From: Streptomyces sp. RKAG293
GTDB taxonomy: Bacteria > Actinomycetota > Actinomycetes > Streptomycetales > Streptomycetaceae
Length of the DNA: 64,000 nt
Direction: 5' to 3'
NCBI RefSeq assembly: GCF_023701745.1
Contig: NZ_JAJOZB010000001.1
Span: 2,734,501 to 2,798,500 of the forward strand
Under the pieces are notes generated by a model that saw only the letters and a list, made by a program, of their open reading frames with translations, did not search any database and was not told where the DNA came from. Positions within the stretch are counted from its first letter, which is position 1. Each line of letters begins with the position of its first letter. Made by a program: the position numbers and the translations under genes. Shown here piece after piece: positions 19,915 to 29,627 of this stretch.

Positions 19915-21231
19915 ATGCCCATCGCACACATCACCGACGAGCAGCGCGGTGCGAAGATCCTCGACGTCTTCGGTACCGCGTTCGGCGAGCTGCTGGCCGC
20001 GGATCCGGCCGCGTTCCGCGTCAAGTTCCGCAAGATGGCCGCGTCCGCGTTCGCCTTCTACCGGGGCACGGCCTGCCTGTTCTACTCCGACCTGGAGGAC
20101 GGCAAGGACAGCGGGCCGTATGTGGACGAGCGCACCGGCCGGGTGTGGATCCACGGCGACCTGCACGCCGAGAACTTCGGCACCTACATGGACGCCAACG
20201 GCCGGCTGGTCTTCAACGTCAACGACTTCGACGAGGCCTACGTCGGCCCGTTCACCTGGGACCTGAAGCGCTTCGCCGCCTCCGTCGCCCTCATCGGCTA
20301 CACCAAGGCGCTCGGCGACGACACGATCACCGGCCTGGTGCGCAGCTACGCCGCCGCCTACCGCGACCGCATCCGCGAGCTGTCCAAGGATGAGGGCCTG
20401 CCGCCGCTCACCCTGGACAGCGCTCAGGGCCCGCTGCTCGGCGCGCTGCGGCACGCCCGCTCGCAGACCCGTTTCGGACTGCTCGACTCCATGACCGAGG
20501 TCCGCGACTGGGACCGCCGCTTCCTGCCCGGCGGCGGCGCCATTGAGCTGGACGAGGCGACCCGCGAGAAGGTGCTCGCCGCCTTCGGCGCGTATCTGGA
20601 GACCCTCCCCGAGGCGAGCCTGATCCGCCCGGACAGCCACCGCGTCAAGGACGTCGTCGGCCGCCGCGGCATCGGCATCGGCAGCGCCGGGCTGCCCTCG
20701 TACAACCTGCTGCTGGAGGGCACCACCGACGCGCTGGAGAACGACGTCGTGATCTACATGAAGCAGGGGCAGACCCCGGCGGTCTCCCGGCACATCACCG
20801 ATCCGGCGGTGCGCGGCTACTTCCGGCACGAGGGCCACCGCACGGTGATCTCCCAGCGCGCCCTGCAGGCGCACGCCGACCCGTGGCTGGGCTGGACCGA
20901 GCTGGACGGTGTCGGGCAGCTGGTCGCCGAGGTCTCCCCGTACGCGGTGGACCTCGACTGGTCGGACCTCGACGACCCGGCGCAGCTCGAGGCCGTCGTC
21001 GCGGACCTCGGCCGGGCGACCGCCGCGATGCACGCCGCCGCGGACGACGAGAGCGGCCACTCGCTGGTGCCGTTCTCCACCGAGGACGCCATCGACGAGG
21101 CCATCGGGCAGGACGAGGAGGGCTTCGCCGCGATGCTGGTGGACTTCGCCCACGCCTACGGCGCCCGGGCCCGCGCCGACCACCAGATCTTCGTCGACCT
21201 GTTCCGCAACGGCCGGATCCCGGGCCTTTAG
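19915..21231 (+). CDS. DUF2252 protein with kinase/APH-like signature
   Basis: This 438-aa cytosolic protein starts at ATG 19915 behind GGAGGGG. WIHGDLHAENFG (about residues 78-90) and NVNDFDEA (about 103-110) correspond to the catalytic HGDxHxxN and metal-binding Asp motifs of aminoglycoside-phosphotransferase-like kinases. FAFYRGTACLFY upstream is typical of DUF2252. A small-molecule or protein kinase activity is inferred; the substrate is unknown. It stands alone, about 270 bp after the preceding terminator. Confidence 0.8.
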   Translation: MPIAHITDEQRGAKILDVFGTAFGELLAADPAAFRVKFRKMAASAFAFYRGTACLFYSDLEDGKDSGPYVDERTGRVWIHGDLHAENFGTYMDANGRLVFNVNDFDEAYVGPFTWDLKRFAASVALIGYTKALGDDTITGLVRSYAAAYRDRIRELSKDEGLPPLTLDSAQGPLLGALRHARSQTRFGLLDSMTEVRDWDRRFLPGGGAIELDEATREKVLAAFGAYLETLPEASLIRPDSHRVKDVVGRRGIGIGSAGLPSYNLLLEGTTDALENDVVIYMKQGQTPAVSRHITDPAVRGYFRHEGHRTVISQRALQAHADPWLGWTELDGVGQLVAEVSPYAVDLDWSDLDDPAQLEAVVADLGRATAAMHAAADDESGHSLVPFSTEDAIDEAIGQDEEGFAAMLVDFAHAYGARARADHQIFVDLFRNGRIPGL

Positions 21232-21290
21232 TCACACAGGTCGGGGGCCCTTAGGCCCCACCTACGGATCGGCATGGCACACTCTCCGCC

Positions 21291-21953
21291 ATGAAGGACA
21301 TACGACCACCGCTGAGGGCGCTGCGTGCCGCGCTCTTCGCGGCGTTGTGCGTCACTCTCTCCTCCACCTCGCACGTACTGATGTCGCACACGCCCCTGCC
21401 GCTGGTGACGGTGGCGGGGGCCTACGGCGCCGTCTTCGCGCTGGCCTACGCGCTCGGCGGCCGGGAGCGCGGCTTCTGGCCGATCGCCGGGCTGCTGGTG
21501 CCGCTGGAGCTGGCGGTGGACACGCTGTTCACCGCCGGTCAGCACGCCTGCTACGGCCCCGGCGGCGGACCGGTCACCGGCTCCTGGCGCTCCCTGAACG
21601 AGGCGCTGCTGTGTCACGGCGGCCAGGTCGGCGGTCCGCTGGCGGCCGTCCCCGGGGCGCCCGCCGCCACCGACCCGACGACCGGCCCGTGGCTGCTGCT
21701 CGCGACGCACATCACGGTGGGCCTGCTCGCCTCCTGGTGGCTGCGGCGCGGTGAGGCCGGTCTGCAGCGCGTCGTGCGCGCGATGGCCGCCGCCGCGTTC
21801 CGGCCGCTGCTCGTCGCGGTCGCCGCGCTGCGCGCCCCGGCCGCCCGGCCGCGGCCGCCCCGCTCAGGGGCCGGCCCGGCCGGCCCCTCGCGGTTCCGGC
21901 CGCTGCTGCACTCCCTCGTACGGCGTGGTCCGCCGTCGCTGGTCGCTCTCTGA
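21291..21953 (+). CDS. Integral membrane protein of unknown function
   Basis: This 220-aa protein has four or five hydrophobic segments, including a first helix LRAALFAALCVTLSSTSHVLM and LVTVAGAYGAVFALAYALG. The tail is Arg/Pro-rich and positively charged. ATG 21291 has no clear RBS; CACACT (21278-21283) 7 nt upstream is a weak -10, so it may be leaderless. It lies 49 nt before the DsbA-like gene on the same strand. Confidence 0.65.
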   Translation: MKDIRPPLRALRAALFAALCVTLSSTSHVLMSHTPLPLVTVAGAYGAVFALAYALGGRERGFWPIAGLLVPLELAVDTLFTAGQHACYGPGGGPVTGSWRSLNEALLCHGGQVGGPLAAVPGAPAATDPTTGPWLLLATHITVGLLASWWLRRGEAGLQRVVRAMAAAAFRPLLVAVAALRAPAARPRPPRSGAGPAGPSRFRPLLHSLVRRGPPSLVAL

Positions 21954-22002
21954 CCACCGGCTCGCCCACCACCCAACGTATGGACACGGAGACCTCATCA
22001 CC

Positions 22003-22803
22003 ATGAGCAGCAGAAACAGCCAGGCCAACAAGCAGGCAGCCCGTGAGCGGCTGCGCGCCGAGCGCGAGAAGCACGCGAAGAAGGCCAAGCTCAAGCGCCA
22101 GCTGCTGGTCGGCGGCGCCGTCATCGCGGCGATCGCGATAGCCGGCGGCGTGGCCGTGGCAGTCAACGAGATGAACAAGCCCGGCGAGTGGGCGGCCGCG
22201 GCGAAGAAGACCCTGGTCAAGCCCGCCAACACCTCGGGCACCGACGGCACGACGGTCGTCATCGGCGACCCCGCCAGCAAGTACAACCTGGACGCCTACG
22301 AGGACATGCGCTGCCCGGTCTGCGCCTCCTTCGAGCAGGAGTCCGGCGCGGCCGTGCTGAAGGGCGCCACGGACAAGAAGTACAAGATCACGTACACCAT
22401 GGGCACGTTCCTCGACGGCAACGGCGGCACCGGTTCCAAGAACGCGCTCAGCGCGCTGGGCGCGGCGCTGAACGTCTCCACCGACGCGTTCACGCAGTAC
22501 CACACGCTGCTGTACTCCAAGGACGTCCACCCCGAGGAGACCAAGGACGAGTTCGGCAGCGACGACAAGCTGATCGAGCTGGCCCAGAAGGTCCCCGCCC
22601 TCAAGGGCAACAAGGCCTTCGAGACCGCCGTGAAGAACGGCACCTACGACAAGTGGGCGCTGACCATGAGCGACAAGTTCAACAAGGCCGAGGGCGTCAC
22701 CGGCACCCCGACCGTCAAGCTCAACGGCAAGGCCATCGAGGTCATCGGCCAGCCCTCCGCCACCGTCATGGCCGCCATCGACAAGGCGATCAGCGGGAAG
22801 TGA
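22003..22803 (+). CDS. Membrane-anchored DsbA/thioredoxin-like oxidoreductase
   Basis: This 266-aa protein has a basic cytoplasmic N-terminus, one transmembrane helix (LLVGGAVIAAIAIAGGVAVAV) and an extracytoplasmic DsbA-like domain with a CPVC redox motif in YEDMRCPVCASFEQ. VTGTPTVKLNG supplies the cis-Pro loop. It probably forms or isomerises disulfides in exported proteins. ATG 22003 is used although the frame is open upstream, because the basic N-terminus and helix begin there. A terminator follows at 22815. Confidence 0.85.
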   Translation: MSSRNSQANKQAARERLRAEREKHAKKAKLKRQLLVGGAVIAAIAIAGGVAVAVNEMNKPGEWAAAAKKTLVKPANTSGTDGTTVVIGDPASKYNLDAYEDMRCPVCASFEQESGAAVLKGATDKKYKITYTMGTFLDGNGGTGSKNALSALGAALNVSTDAFTQYHTLLYSKDVHPEETKDEFGSDDKLIELAQKVPALKGNKAFETAVKNGTYDKWALTMSDKFNKAEGVTGTPTVKLNGKAIEVIGQPSATVMAAIDKAISGK

Positions 22804-22814
22804 CCCACCCACAG

Positions 22815-22842
22815 GGACCGGCCGGCAGGACGCGGCCGGTCC
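22815..22842 (+). terminator. Hairpin terminator after the DsbA-like gene
   Basis: GGACCGGCCG and CGGCCGGTCC form a perfect 10-bp stem with an 8-nt loop, followed by TTG. It begins 11 nt after the stop codon. Confidence 0.7.
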
Positions 22843-23010
22843 TTGTCATGTCCGGCGAGCGGACAGCCCGGCCCGCTCAGCAGTGACCGTTTTCGGCCAA
22901 CTGCCCGACGCCCGGGCTGATTCCCGCCCTGATGCGTACCCGGAGATCCTCTATAGCCTCCGCTGCAGCGGTTACCAGCCGCACCAGCCGTCGTGAAGTT
23001 GAGGAGAACT

Positions 23011-24015
23011 ATGCGCCCCTCCGTCCGACTCGCCACCCGTCTCACCGGTCGTGCCCCACGCCGCCTGCTCGGCGCCGCGGCCATCGCGGGAGCCCTCGCG
23101 TTCACCCCGGTGGCCGCCTCGGCGGGCACCGTCAGCGCCCACAAGGCCACCGCGAGGACGACGTCCGCCCAGCAGTGTGCGGAGGGCACTGCTGGGAACG
23201 CCGCAGCCCGCGAGATGCCCGGCGCGACCGCCCACGAGCCCAACGCCCTCACCCCGGCGCAGGCCAAGGCGATGGACCACGATCTGAAGACCCGCACCGC
23301 GTCGCTGCGCCGGTCCGGCGTCAACTCCGTCAAGGCGAAGGCGATCTCGATCCCGGTCTACTTCCACGTCATCACCGACGGCGCCACCGGCAAGCTCACG
23401 GCAAGCCAGATAGCCGGCCAGATCGATGTCCTGAACAAGGCGTACGCCGGCCAGGGCGACGGCAACACCGCCACCCCGTTCACATTCAAGCTGCTCACGA
23501 CCGACTACACGGACAACGCGGCCTGGTACAACGTCGCCCCCGACACGGCCGAGGAGAAGGCCATGAAGACCAAGCTCCGCAAGGGCGGGGTGAGCAGCCT
23601 CAACCTCTACAGCGCCAACCTCGGCGGCGGACTGCTCGGTTGGGCGACCTTCCCCGAGTGGTACCCGGGCGACCCGAAGGGTGACGGCGTCGTCATCCTC
23701 GACCAGTCCATCCCCGGCGGCACCGTCACCAACTACAACGAGGGCGACACCGCCACCCACGAGGTCGGCCACTGGCTCGGCCTCTACCACACGTTCCAGG
23801 ACGGCTGCACGGAGCCGGGCGACTACGTCGCGGACACCCCGCAGGAGGGCGAGCCGGCCTTCGAGTGCCCGGTCGGCAGCGACACCTGCACCGCCGAGGG
23901 CCTGGACCCGATCAAGAACTTCATGGACTACACGTACGACTCCTGCATGACCCAGTTCACCCCGGGTCAGGTCCAGCGCATGAAGGACTCCTGGCTGGCC
24001 TACCGCGCCAGCTGA
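23011..24015 (+). CDS. Secreted zinc metalloprotease, M43 (pappalysin-like)
   Basis: This 334-aa protein begins with a Sec-type signal peptide (basic start with twin Arg, hydrophobic [16 protein letters not shown]). A propeptide follows. The catalytic motif [11 protein letters not shown] (about residue 250) is a full HExxHxxGxxH, and [11 protein letters not shown] supplies the Met-turn. Paired cysteines ([17 protein letters not shown]) fit M43 disulfides. ATG 23011 follows GAGGAG. Secreted proteolysis is the likely role. The DsbA-like protein upstream could assist folding, but a terminator separates them. Confidence 0.88.
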   Translation: MRPSVRLATRLTGRAPRRLLGAAAIAGALAFTPVAASAGTVSAHKATARTTSAQQCAEGTAGNAAAREMPGATAHEPNALTPAQAKAMDHDLKTRTASLRRSGVNSVKAKAISIPVYFHVITDGATGKLTASQIAGQIDVLNKAYAGQGDGNTATPFTFKLLTTDYTDNAAWYNVAPDTAEEKAMKTKLRKGGVSSLNLYSANLGGGLLGWATFPEWYPGDPKGDGVVILDQSIPGGTVTNYNEGDTATHEVGHWLGLYHTFQDGCTEPGDYVADTPQEGEPAFECPVGSDTCTAEGLDPIKNFMDYTYDSCMTQFTPGQVQRMKDSWLAYRAS

Positions 24016-24019
24016 CGCC

Positions 24020-24601
24020 TCAGGCTCCGGCGTCGAGGTCCGCGAGGAAGCTCAGGGCGACAGCCCACGTCTGCTCCGCGGCCTCGGCGTCGTAGTCGTC
24101 CAGTTCGGGGTCCGTGTAGAGGTGACCCGCTCCCCGGTACCGGTACACCTCGACGTCCGCGCCCGTCTTCGCCATCCGCAGGTACCACGCGTTGAGCCAG
24201 TCCTCCGACTCGAACGGATCCGGCTCCGCCACATGCAGCTGCACCGGCAGCTGATCCGTCACCGCGTCCTCCGCGATGTCCGACGTGCCGTGCAGGAGCA
24301 GCAGCCCGCGGGCCTTCTCGTCGCCCAGCGCGAGGGTCTGGGCGATGGAGCCGCCGAGCGAGAAGCCGGCGTAGACCAGTCCCTGGTCGGAGTGCGGAGC
24401 CGCGGCGGCGACCGCCCGCTGGAGGAGTTCCTCGCGGCCGATCGCGTCCTTGATCTTCATGCCCTCCTCGACGGTGTCGGTCGTCCGGCCGTCGTAGAGG
24501 TCGGGGACGTACACCTCGTGCCCGGCGGCACGCAGTCGCTCGGCGGCCGCTCGCACGGCGGGCCGGAGCCCATGGGCCGAGTGGAACATCACGATTTTCA
24601 C
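24020..24601 (-). CDS. Dienelactone hydrolase-family protein
   Basis: This 193-aa alpha/beta hydrolase has the serine nucleophile elbow GFSLGG (Ser near residue 85), a candidate acid in VAEPDPFE and His in GAGHLYTDP. The start is GTG 24601 (VKIVMFHSAHGL), with GAAGG about 9 nt upstream. A longer start at ATG 24637 is possible. The substrate is unknown. It is convergent with the M43 gene, with a 4-nt gap. Confidence 0.82.
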   Translation of the reverse strand: MKIVMFHSAHGLRPAVRAAAERLRAAGHEVYVPDLYDGRTTDTVEEGMKIKDAIGREELLQRAVAAAAPHSDQGLVYAGFSLGGSIAQTLALGDEKARGLLLLHGTSDIAEDAVTDQLPVQLHVAEPDPFESEDWLNAWYLRMAKTGADVEVYRYRGAGHLYTDPELDDYDAEAAEQTWAVALSFLADLDAGA

Positions 24602-24682
24602 GGGGCTGCCTTCACTCGCTGTCGGGTACGCGTCCATGGTGCCAGTTACCGTCAGGGGACAAAGCACTCGGAGGGAGCGCCT

Positions 24683-25795
24683 GTGGACATGGAGAACGTG
24701 CTGCGGCCGGTGATCGTCATCGGAGCGTCGGTGGTGGTGACCCTGGTCGTCGGCTGGGCCATGGACAAGACGCTCGTCAAGGTCGACGCGCGGCACCCCG
24801 AGACCCCGCTGTGGGGCCTGCTGCGCCGCTGCCGGATCCCGTTCCAGCTGGTGCTGTGCACGGCGCTGCTGCGCGCCTCGTACCGGGCGGCGCATCTCGC
24901 CAAGGCGCATACGGCGGCTGTCGGCCAGATCCTGAGCCTGGTGCTGATCGGCGCCTGCGCCTGGCTGACGGTACGGGTCGCGTCGGCGGTGGTGGACGCC
25001 TCGTACGACCGCTACGCCTCGACCTCGCACAATGTGGCCCGGGTCCGGCGGGTCCGCACCCAGGTGACGCTGATCCAGCGGGTGGTGACCGCCGTCGTGA
25101 TCGTGGTGGCGATCGCCGCGATGCTGTTCACCTTCCCCGAGATGCGCACGATCGGCGCCTCGATGCTCGCCTCGGCCGGGATCATCGGCATCGTGGCCGG
25201 TGTCGCGGCCCAGTCCACGCTGGGCAACATCTTCGCGGGGCTGCAGATCGCCTTCGGCGACATGGTGCGGATCGGCGACACCGTGGTGGTCGACGGGGAG
25301 TGGGGCACGGTCGAGGAGATCACCCTCACCTATCTGACGGTGCGGACCTGGGACGAGCGCCGCATCACGATGCCTGTGTCGTATTTCACCAGCAAGCCGT
25401 TCGAGAACTGGTCGCGCGGCGACCCGATGATGACCGGCACCGTCTTCTTCCACCTGGACCACTCGGCCCCGATCGACCTGATGCGCGAGCAGCTGCACCT
25501 GGTGCTCAAGGAGTGCGAGCAGTGGGACCAGCGGGCCTGGGGGCTGGTCGTCATCGACACCACGCCGACCACCATCCAGGTGCGGGCGCTGGTCACCGCC
25601 AAGGACGCGGACGACATCTTCACCGTCCGCTGCGTCGTCCGCGAGCAGCTGCTGGAGTGGGTGCGCCGCGAGCACCCGTACGCGCTGCCGCGGCTGAACA
25701 CCGCGCCCGCGCCGGGGCTGGACGCGGAGCCGCCGCGTCCGCCGGCCGCCCCGCCCACCTCCGACGACATCGGCCCGGGGCCGGGCGCGCGGTAA
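24683..25795 (+). CDS. MscS-family mechanosensitive channel
   Basis: This 370-aa membrane protein has four predicted helices before a conserved MscS core. TIGASMLASAGIIGIVAGVAA is the pore-lining helix, followed by QSTLGNIFAGLQIAFGDMVRIGDTV, the start of the beta domain. It likely opens under hypo-osmotic tension. GTG 24683 has GGAGGGA at ideal spacing and is preferred to ATG 24689. The C-terminal 45 residues are Pro-rich. Confidence 0.88.
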   Translation: MDMENVLRPVIVIGASVVVTLVVGWAMDKTLVKVDARHPETPLWGLLRRCRIPFQLVLCTALLRASYRAAHLAKAHTAAVGQILSLVLIGACAWLTVRVASAVVDASYDRYASTSHNVARVRRVRTQVTLIQRVVTAVVIVVAIAAMLFTFPEMRTIGASMLASAGIIGIVAGVAAQSTLGNIFAGLQIAFGDMVRIGDTVVVDGEWGTVEEITLTYLTVRTWDERRITMPVSYFTSKPFENWSRGDPMMTGTVFFHLDHSAPIDLMREQLHLVLKECEQWDQRAWGLVVIDTTPTTIQVRALVTAKDADDIFTVRCVVREQLLEWVRREHPYALPRLNTAPAPGLDAEPPRPPAAPPTSDDIGPGPGAR

Positions 25796-25825
25796 CGGCG
25801 GAGCACGGAGCTCGGCGTACGGAGT

Positions 25826-27406
25826 TCAGCGCACCGAGCGCAGGTCCAGCAGGCGCAGCACCCGGTCCACGATCTCCGGGTCGGAGCCGGGCTCGCTGCG
25901 GGCGGCCAGCACCTCGTGCCGGGCGGCCGACATCATCTCGGCCTGGACCCGCTGTATGACCCGCAGCCGCTCGGTGCGCTTGGCGTGCGACTCACGGCGG
26001 TCGTCGTCGACGATGTCGGGCGAGATCCGGGCCCCGAGGTCGAAGGCGCGCCGCTGGAGCATCTCCGACACCTCCTCGTGCAGCGGCTCGACCAGCTCGA
26101 TCTCCCGCAGCCGCTGCTTGGCCGCCTTGGTGGCACGCAGCGCGAGCCTCCGCTCCAGGTCGTGCTCGGCGTCGATGTTGCCGCGCACCCCGAGCCTCCT
26201 GACCAGCCAGGGCAGCGTCAGACCCTGCAGGACCAGGGTGGCCAGGACGACCGCGAAGGCGATGAACAGCAGCTCGTCACGGGCCGGGAAGGGGCCGTCG
26301 TCCGAGGTCAGCGGGATGGCGAGGGCCAGGGCGACGGACGCCACGCCGCGCATCCCCGCCCACCACATGACGACGGTCTCCCGCCAGGTCATCGGGATGT
26401 CCTCGTCGTGCCGCTGGTCCCGCCACCTGCGGGCCAGCCAGGCGGCCGGCAGCAGCCACACCAGCCGGACGCCGACGACCACGGCGATCACCAGTCCGGC
26501 GTGCGAGAGCATCGAGCCCCAGCGGCCGGCGCCGACGGCGAACACGTTGTGCAGCTCCAGCCCGATGAGGCCGAACGCGACGCCGGTGACGAGGGTGTCG
26601 ACGATCTCCCAGAAGGTGGTGCCGGCCAGCCGCGCCGTCACATCGTCCGCCCCGACGGCGTGCTCGGCCAGGAAGAGCGCGGTGGTGAGCACCGCGAGGA
26701 CCCCGGAGCCGCCGAGCTCCTCGGCGAGGCCGTACGAGGCGAACGGGACCAGCAGCGTCAGCCCGATCTGCAGGGTCGGGTCCCCGACGATGCCCATCAG
26801 CTTGTTGGCGGCCCAGCCGAGCGCCATGCCGACCGCGACCGCGACCACGGCGGACAGCACCAGTTCGCCGGCCGCGTGCTCGGCGGAGAACTTCCCGGTC
26901 ACGGCCGCGGCGATCGCCACGTGGTAGAGCACGATCGCGGTGACGTCGTTGAACAGCCCCTCGCCCTCCAGGATCGAGACCATCCGCCGCGGCAGCCCCA
27001 GGCTGCCGGCCACCGCGGTCGCGGCCACCGGGTCGGGCGGCGCCACCAGCGCGCCGAGCGCGACCGCGGCGGCGACCGTCACCCCGGGCACGATCGCGTT
27101 GGCGACGACCGCGACGGCCGCCGTCGTGACGAAGACCAGGGCGACCGCCAGCAGGAAGATCGCCCGCTTGTTGGCCGCGAACTGCCGCCACGAGGTGCGC
27201 TGCACGGACGCGTAGAGCAGCGGCGGCAAGACGACCGGCAGAATCAGATCGGGGTCGATCTGCACGTTCGGGATCTGTGGCACCAGGGCCAGCACGATGC
27301 CGAACAGGGTCATCAGGACCGGCGACGGGAGCCCCATCCGGTCGCCCAGCGGCACCATGACGATGGCCGCGAGCATGAGCGAGAAGAACAGGACGAGCTG
27401 GTCCAC
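25826..27406 (-). CDS. CPA1-type Na+/H+ antiporter
   Basis: This 526-aa transporter has about 12 hydrophobic helices through residue 400, then a charged cytoplasmic tail rich in Arg/Glu. ALVAPPDPVAATAV and EGEGLFNDVTAIVLY contain the conserved Pro-Asp and Asn-Asp of the CPA1 ion site. It exchanges Na+ or K+ for protons in pH and salt homeostasis. GTG 27406 is the start. Its end is 30 bp from the convergent MscS gene. Confidence 0.9.
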   Translation of the reverse strand: MDQLVLFFSLMLAAIVMVPLGDRMGLPSPVLMTLFGIVLALVPQIPNVQIDPDLILPVVLPPLLYASVQRTSWRQFAANKRAIFLLAVALVFVTTAAVAVVANAIVPGVTVAAAVALGALVAPPDPVAATAVAGSLGLPRRMVSILEGEGLFNDVTAIVLYHVAIAAAVTGKFSAEHAAGELVLSAVVAVAVGMALGWAANKLMGIVGDPTLQIGLTLLVPFASYGLAEELGGSGVLAVLTTALFLAEHAVGADDVTARLAGTTFWEIVDTLVTGVAFGLIGLELHNVFAVGAGRWGSMLSHAGLVIAVVVGVRLVWLLPAAWLARRWRDQRHDEDIPMTWRETVVMWWAGMRGVASVALALAIPLTSDDGPFPARDELLFIAFAVVLATLVLQGLTLPWLVRRLGVRGNIDAEHDLERRLALRATKAAKQRLREIELVEPLHEEVSEMLQRRAFDLGARISPDIVDDDRRESHAKRTERLRVIQRVQAEMMSAARHEVLAARSEPGSDPEIVDRVLRLLDLRSVR

Positions 27407-27464
27407 GGCGGGCGGCTCCTGGGACTCCTGGGAAGGGACGCCTCAGGGTGCCACAGGCGGGGCG

Positions 27465-27914
27465 TCAGCCCAGGGAGCGCCGCATGGCGCGGTGTGCGAT
27501 GCCCGCGTCGGGGAACTCCGGCCCGAACGGGGTGTAGCCCAGCCGCTCGTAGAAGGCGATCGCGTGCACCTGCGACTCCAGGTAGACACCCGCGAGTCCG
27601 AGCCTGCGGGCCTCGTCCTCCAGCGCGGCGACCAGCCGGGCGCCGACGCCGCTGCCGCGCGCGGGCTTGAGCACCGCGAGCCGGCCGAGCACCGCGGTGT
27701 CCGGGTCGCCGCCGTTCTTGGCGGCGGCGTCGGCGCCCAGCAGCAGCCGTCCGGTACCGGCGGCCGGGGCCAGCGCGTGCACGGCCCGGTCGTCCTTGCC
27801 GTCCCACTCCAGCTCGGCCGGGACGTTCTGCTCGACGACGAAGACCTCGTGACGGATGGCGTGCACGGCCGCCATGCCGTCGGCGTCCTGCGCGTCGACG
27901 ACCCGGACGTCCAT
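27465..27914 (-). CDS. GNAT-family N-acetyltransferase
   Basis: This 149-aa acetyl-CoA-dependent enzyme has LGRLAVLKPARGSGVGARLVAAL (motif A, with the R/Q-x-x-G-x-G/A pyrophosphate loop) and LESQVHAIAFYERLGYTPFG (motif B), as in ElaA-like members. ATG 27914 shares a base with the rluD stop (TGATG), so the two are coupled. The substrate is unknown. Confidence 0.88.
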   Translation of the reverse strand: MDVRVVDAQDADGMAAVHAIRHEVFVVEQNVPAELEWDGKDDRAVHALAPAAGTGRLLLGADAAAKNGGDPDTAVLGRLAVLKPARGSGVGARLVAALEDEARRLGLAGVYLESQVHAIAFYERLGYTPFGPEFPDAGIAHRAMRRSLG

Positions 27915-28855
27915 CAGACGCTGTCCTCCCGGACGACGTCCAGGGCGCGCTGGAGATCGTCGGCGTACGCGCTCTCGAACTCCACCCAGCGGCCGTCCGA
28001 CGGGTGCTCGAAGCCGAGCTTCACCGCGTGCAGCCACTGGCGGCTCAGGCCGAGCCGCTTGGACAGCGTCGGGTCGGCGCCGTACGTGAGGTCGCCGACG
28101 CAGGGGTGGCGGTGGGCGGACATGTGCACCCGGATCTGGTGGGTGCGGCCGGTCTCCAGCTTGATGTCGAGCAGGCTCGCGTGCCGGAACGCCTCGATGA
28201 GGTCGTAGTGCGTGACGCTGGGCTTGCCCTCGGCGATCACGGCCCACTTGTAGTCGTGGTTCGGGTGCCGGCCGATCGGGGCGTCGATGGTGCCGCTCAT
28301 CGGGTCCGGGTGGCCCTGCACCAGCGCGTGGTAGCGCTTGTCGACGACGCGCTCGCGGAACTGCTGCTTGAGCAGTGTGTACGCGCGCTCGGACTTGGCG
28401 ACGACCATCAGCCCCGAGGTGCCCACGTCGAGCCGGTGCACGATGCCCTGGCGCTCGGCGGCACCGGAGGTGGAGATCCGGTAGCCGGCGGCGGCGAGGC
28501 CGCCGATGACGGTCGTGCCGGTCCAGCCGGGGCTGGGGTGCGCGGCCACGCCGACCGGCTTGGAGATCACCACGAGATCGTCGTCGTCATGGACGATCAC
28601 CATGCCCTCGACGGCCTCGGCCACGATCTGCACGGGCTGGGGCGGCGCCGGCATCTCGACCTCCAGCCAGGCTCCGCCGTGCACCCGGTCGGACTTCATC
28701 GCGGGGCTGCCGTCGATGGAGACCTTCCCGGAAGCAGCCAGCTCCGCCGCCTTGGTGCGCGAAAAGCCGAACATACGCGCGATGGCGGCGTCGACGCGCT
28801 CGCCTTCTAGGCCGTCGGGTACGGGCAGGGTCCGGGTCTCGGGAAGGGTACTCAC
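27914..28855 (-). CDS. rluD: Ribosomal large subunit pseudouridine synthase, RluD type
   Basis: This 313-aa enzyme converts specific 23S rRNA uridines to pseudouridine. The N-terminal S4 RNA-binding domain is at about residues 15-75 ([20 protein letters not shown]). The catalytic Asp lies in [26 protein letters not shown] is another family signature. GTG 28855 is the start. Upstream by about 80 nt is lspA, an order usual in many bacteria. Confidence 0.93.
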   Translation of the reverse strand: MSTLPETRTLPVPDGLEGERVDAAIARMFGFSRTKAAELAASGKVSIDGSPAMKSDRVHGGAWLEVEMPAPPQPVQIVAEAVEGMVIVHDDDDLVVISKPVGVAAHPSPGWTGTTVIGGLAAAGYRISTSGAAERQGIVHRLDVGTSGLMVVAKSERAYTLLKQQFRERVVDKRYHALVQGHPDPMSGTIDAPIGRHPNHDYKWAVIAEGKPSVTHYDLIEAFRHASLLDIKLETGRTHQIRVHMSAHRHPCVGDLTYGADPTLSKRLGLSRQWLHAVKLGFEHPSDGRWVEFESAYADDLQRALDVVREDSV

Positions 28856-28936
28856 CTGGTCGAGTATGACGGACGGCGGTGGCAGCTCCGTCCCGGCGGC
28901 CCGGACCCGGCGGCCGGCCGGCGGCCCGGCCGCGGC

Positions 28937-29518
28937 TCAGTCGCGGTGCAGGGTGCCGTCCGGGTCGAGGCCGCGGAAGGACAGCAGCACGATCAGGATG
29001 CCGCCGCAGACGATCGCGGAGTCGGCGAGGTTGAAGACCGCGAAGTGGGCGGGCGCGATGAAGTCCACCACATGCCCCTCCAGGAACCCCGGCGACCGGA
29101 AGACCCGGTCGGTGAGGTTGCCGAAGGCCCCGCCGAGCAGCAGCCCGAGCGCGATCGCCCAGGGCAGGCTGTAGAGCTTGCGGGCCAGCCGGGCGATCAC
29201 CACGATCACCCCGGCCGCGATGATCGTGAAGACGATCGTCATGCCCTGGCCGAAGCCGAAGGCCGCTCCCCCGTTGCGGATCGCCTCGAGCCGCAGCCAG
29301 CTGCCGAGCAGGTCGATCGGGGTGTCGCGGTGTTCGAGGCTGGTGACCACCCAGAGCTTGGACAGCAGGTCCAGGGCGTACGCCAGCGCCGCCACCGTGA
29401 GCAGGAGGGCGATGCGCCGCTTGCCCCTGGGTGCGGTGAGCGGCGCCTCCTCAGGGGCTCCGGCCGCTGCCGTGGCCTCTTCGTCCCGTTCCTCGATGCC
29501 GTGCTCCGCTTCCGTCAC
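28937..29518 (-). CDS. lspA: Lipoprotein signal peptidase (signal peptidase II)
   Basis: This 193-aa aspartyl membrane protease cleaves lipoprotein signal peptides. Four helices are visible. The catalytic regions are [12 protein letters not shown] and [13 protein letters not shown], holding the two Asp residues. NGGAAFGFG is a variant of the conserved NxGxAF motif. A charged N-terminal extension of about 30 residues (rich in Glu and Ala) is longer than in E. coli. GTG 29518 is the start. Confidence 0.93.
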   Translation of the reverse strand: MTEAEHGIEERDEEATAAAGAPEEAPLTAPRGKRRIALLLTVAALAYALDLLSKLWVVTSLEHRDTPIDLLGSWLRLEAIRNGGAAFGFGQGMTIVFTIIAAGVIVVIARLARKLYSLPWAIALGLLLGGAFGNLTDRVFRSPGFLEGHVVDFIAPAHFAVFNLADSAIVCGGILIVLLSFRGLDPDGTLHRD

Positions 29519-29627
29519 GTGAGTCCCTCAGCCCTTGTGCAGCTTGTGCCGGCCAGGCCGGATCCTGGCTGTTGACGAGGGTACGTCACACCCGCGCGCG
29601 GGGTTCCCCCCGGCCGGGGGCAGGGGT

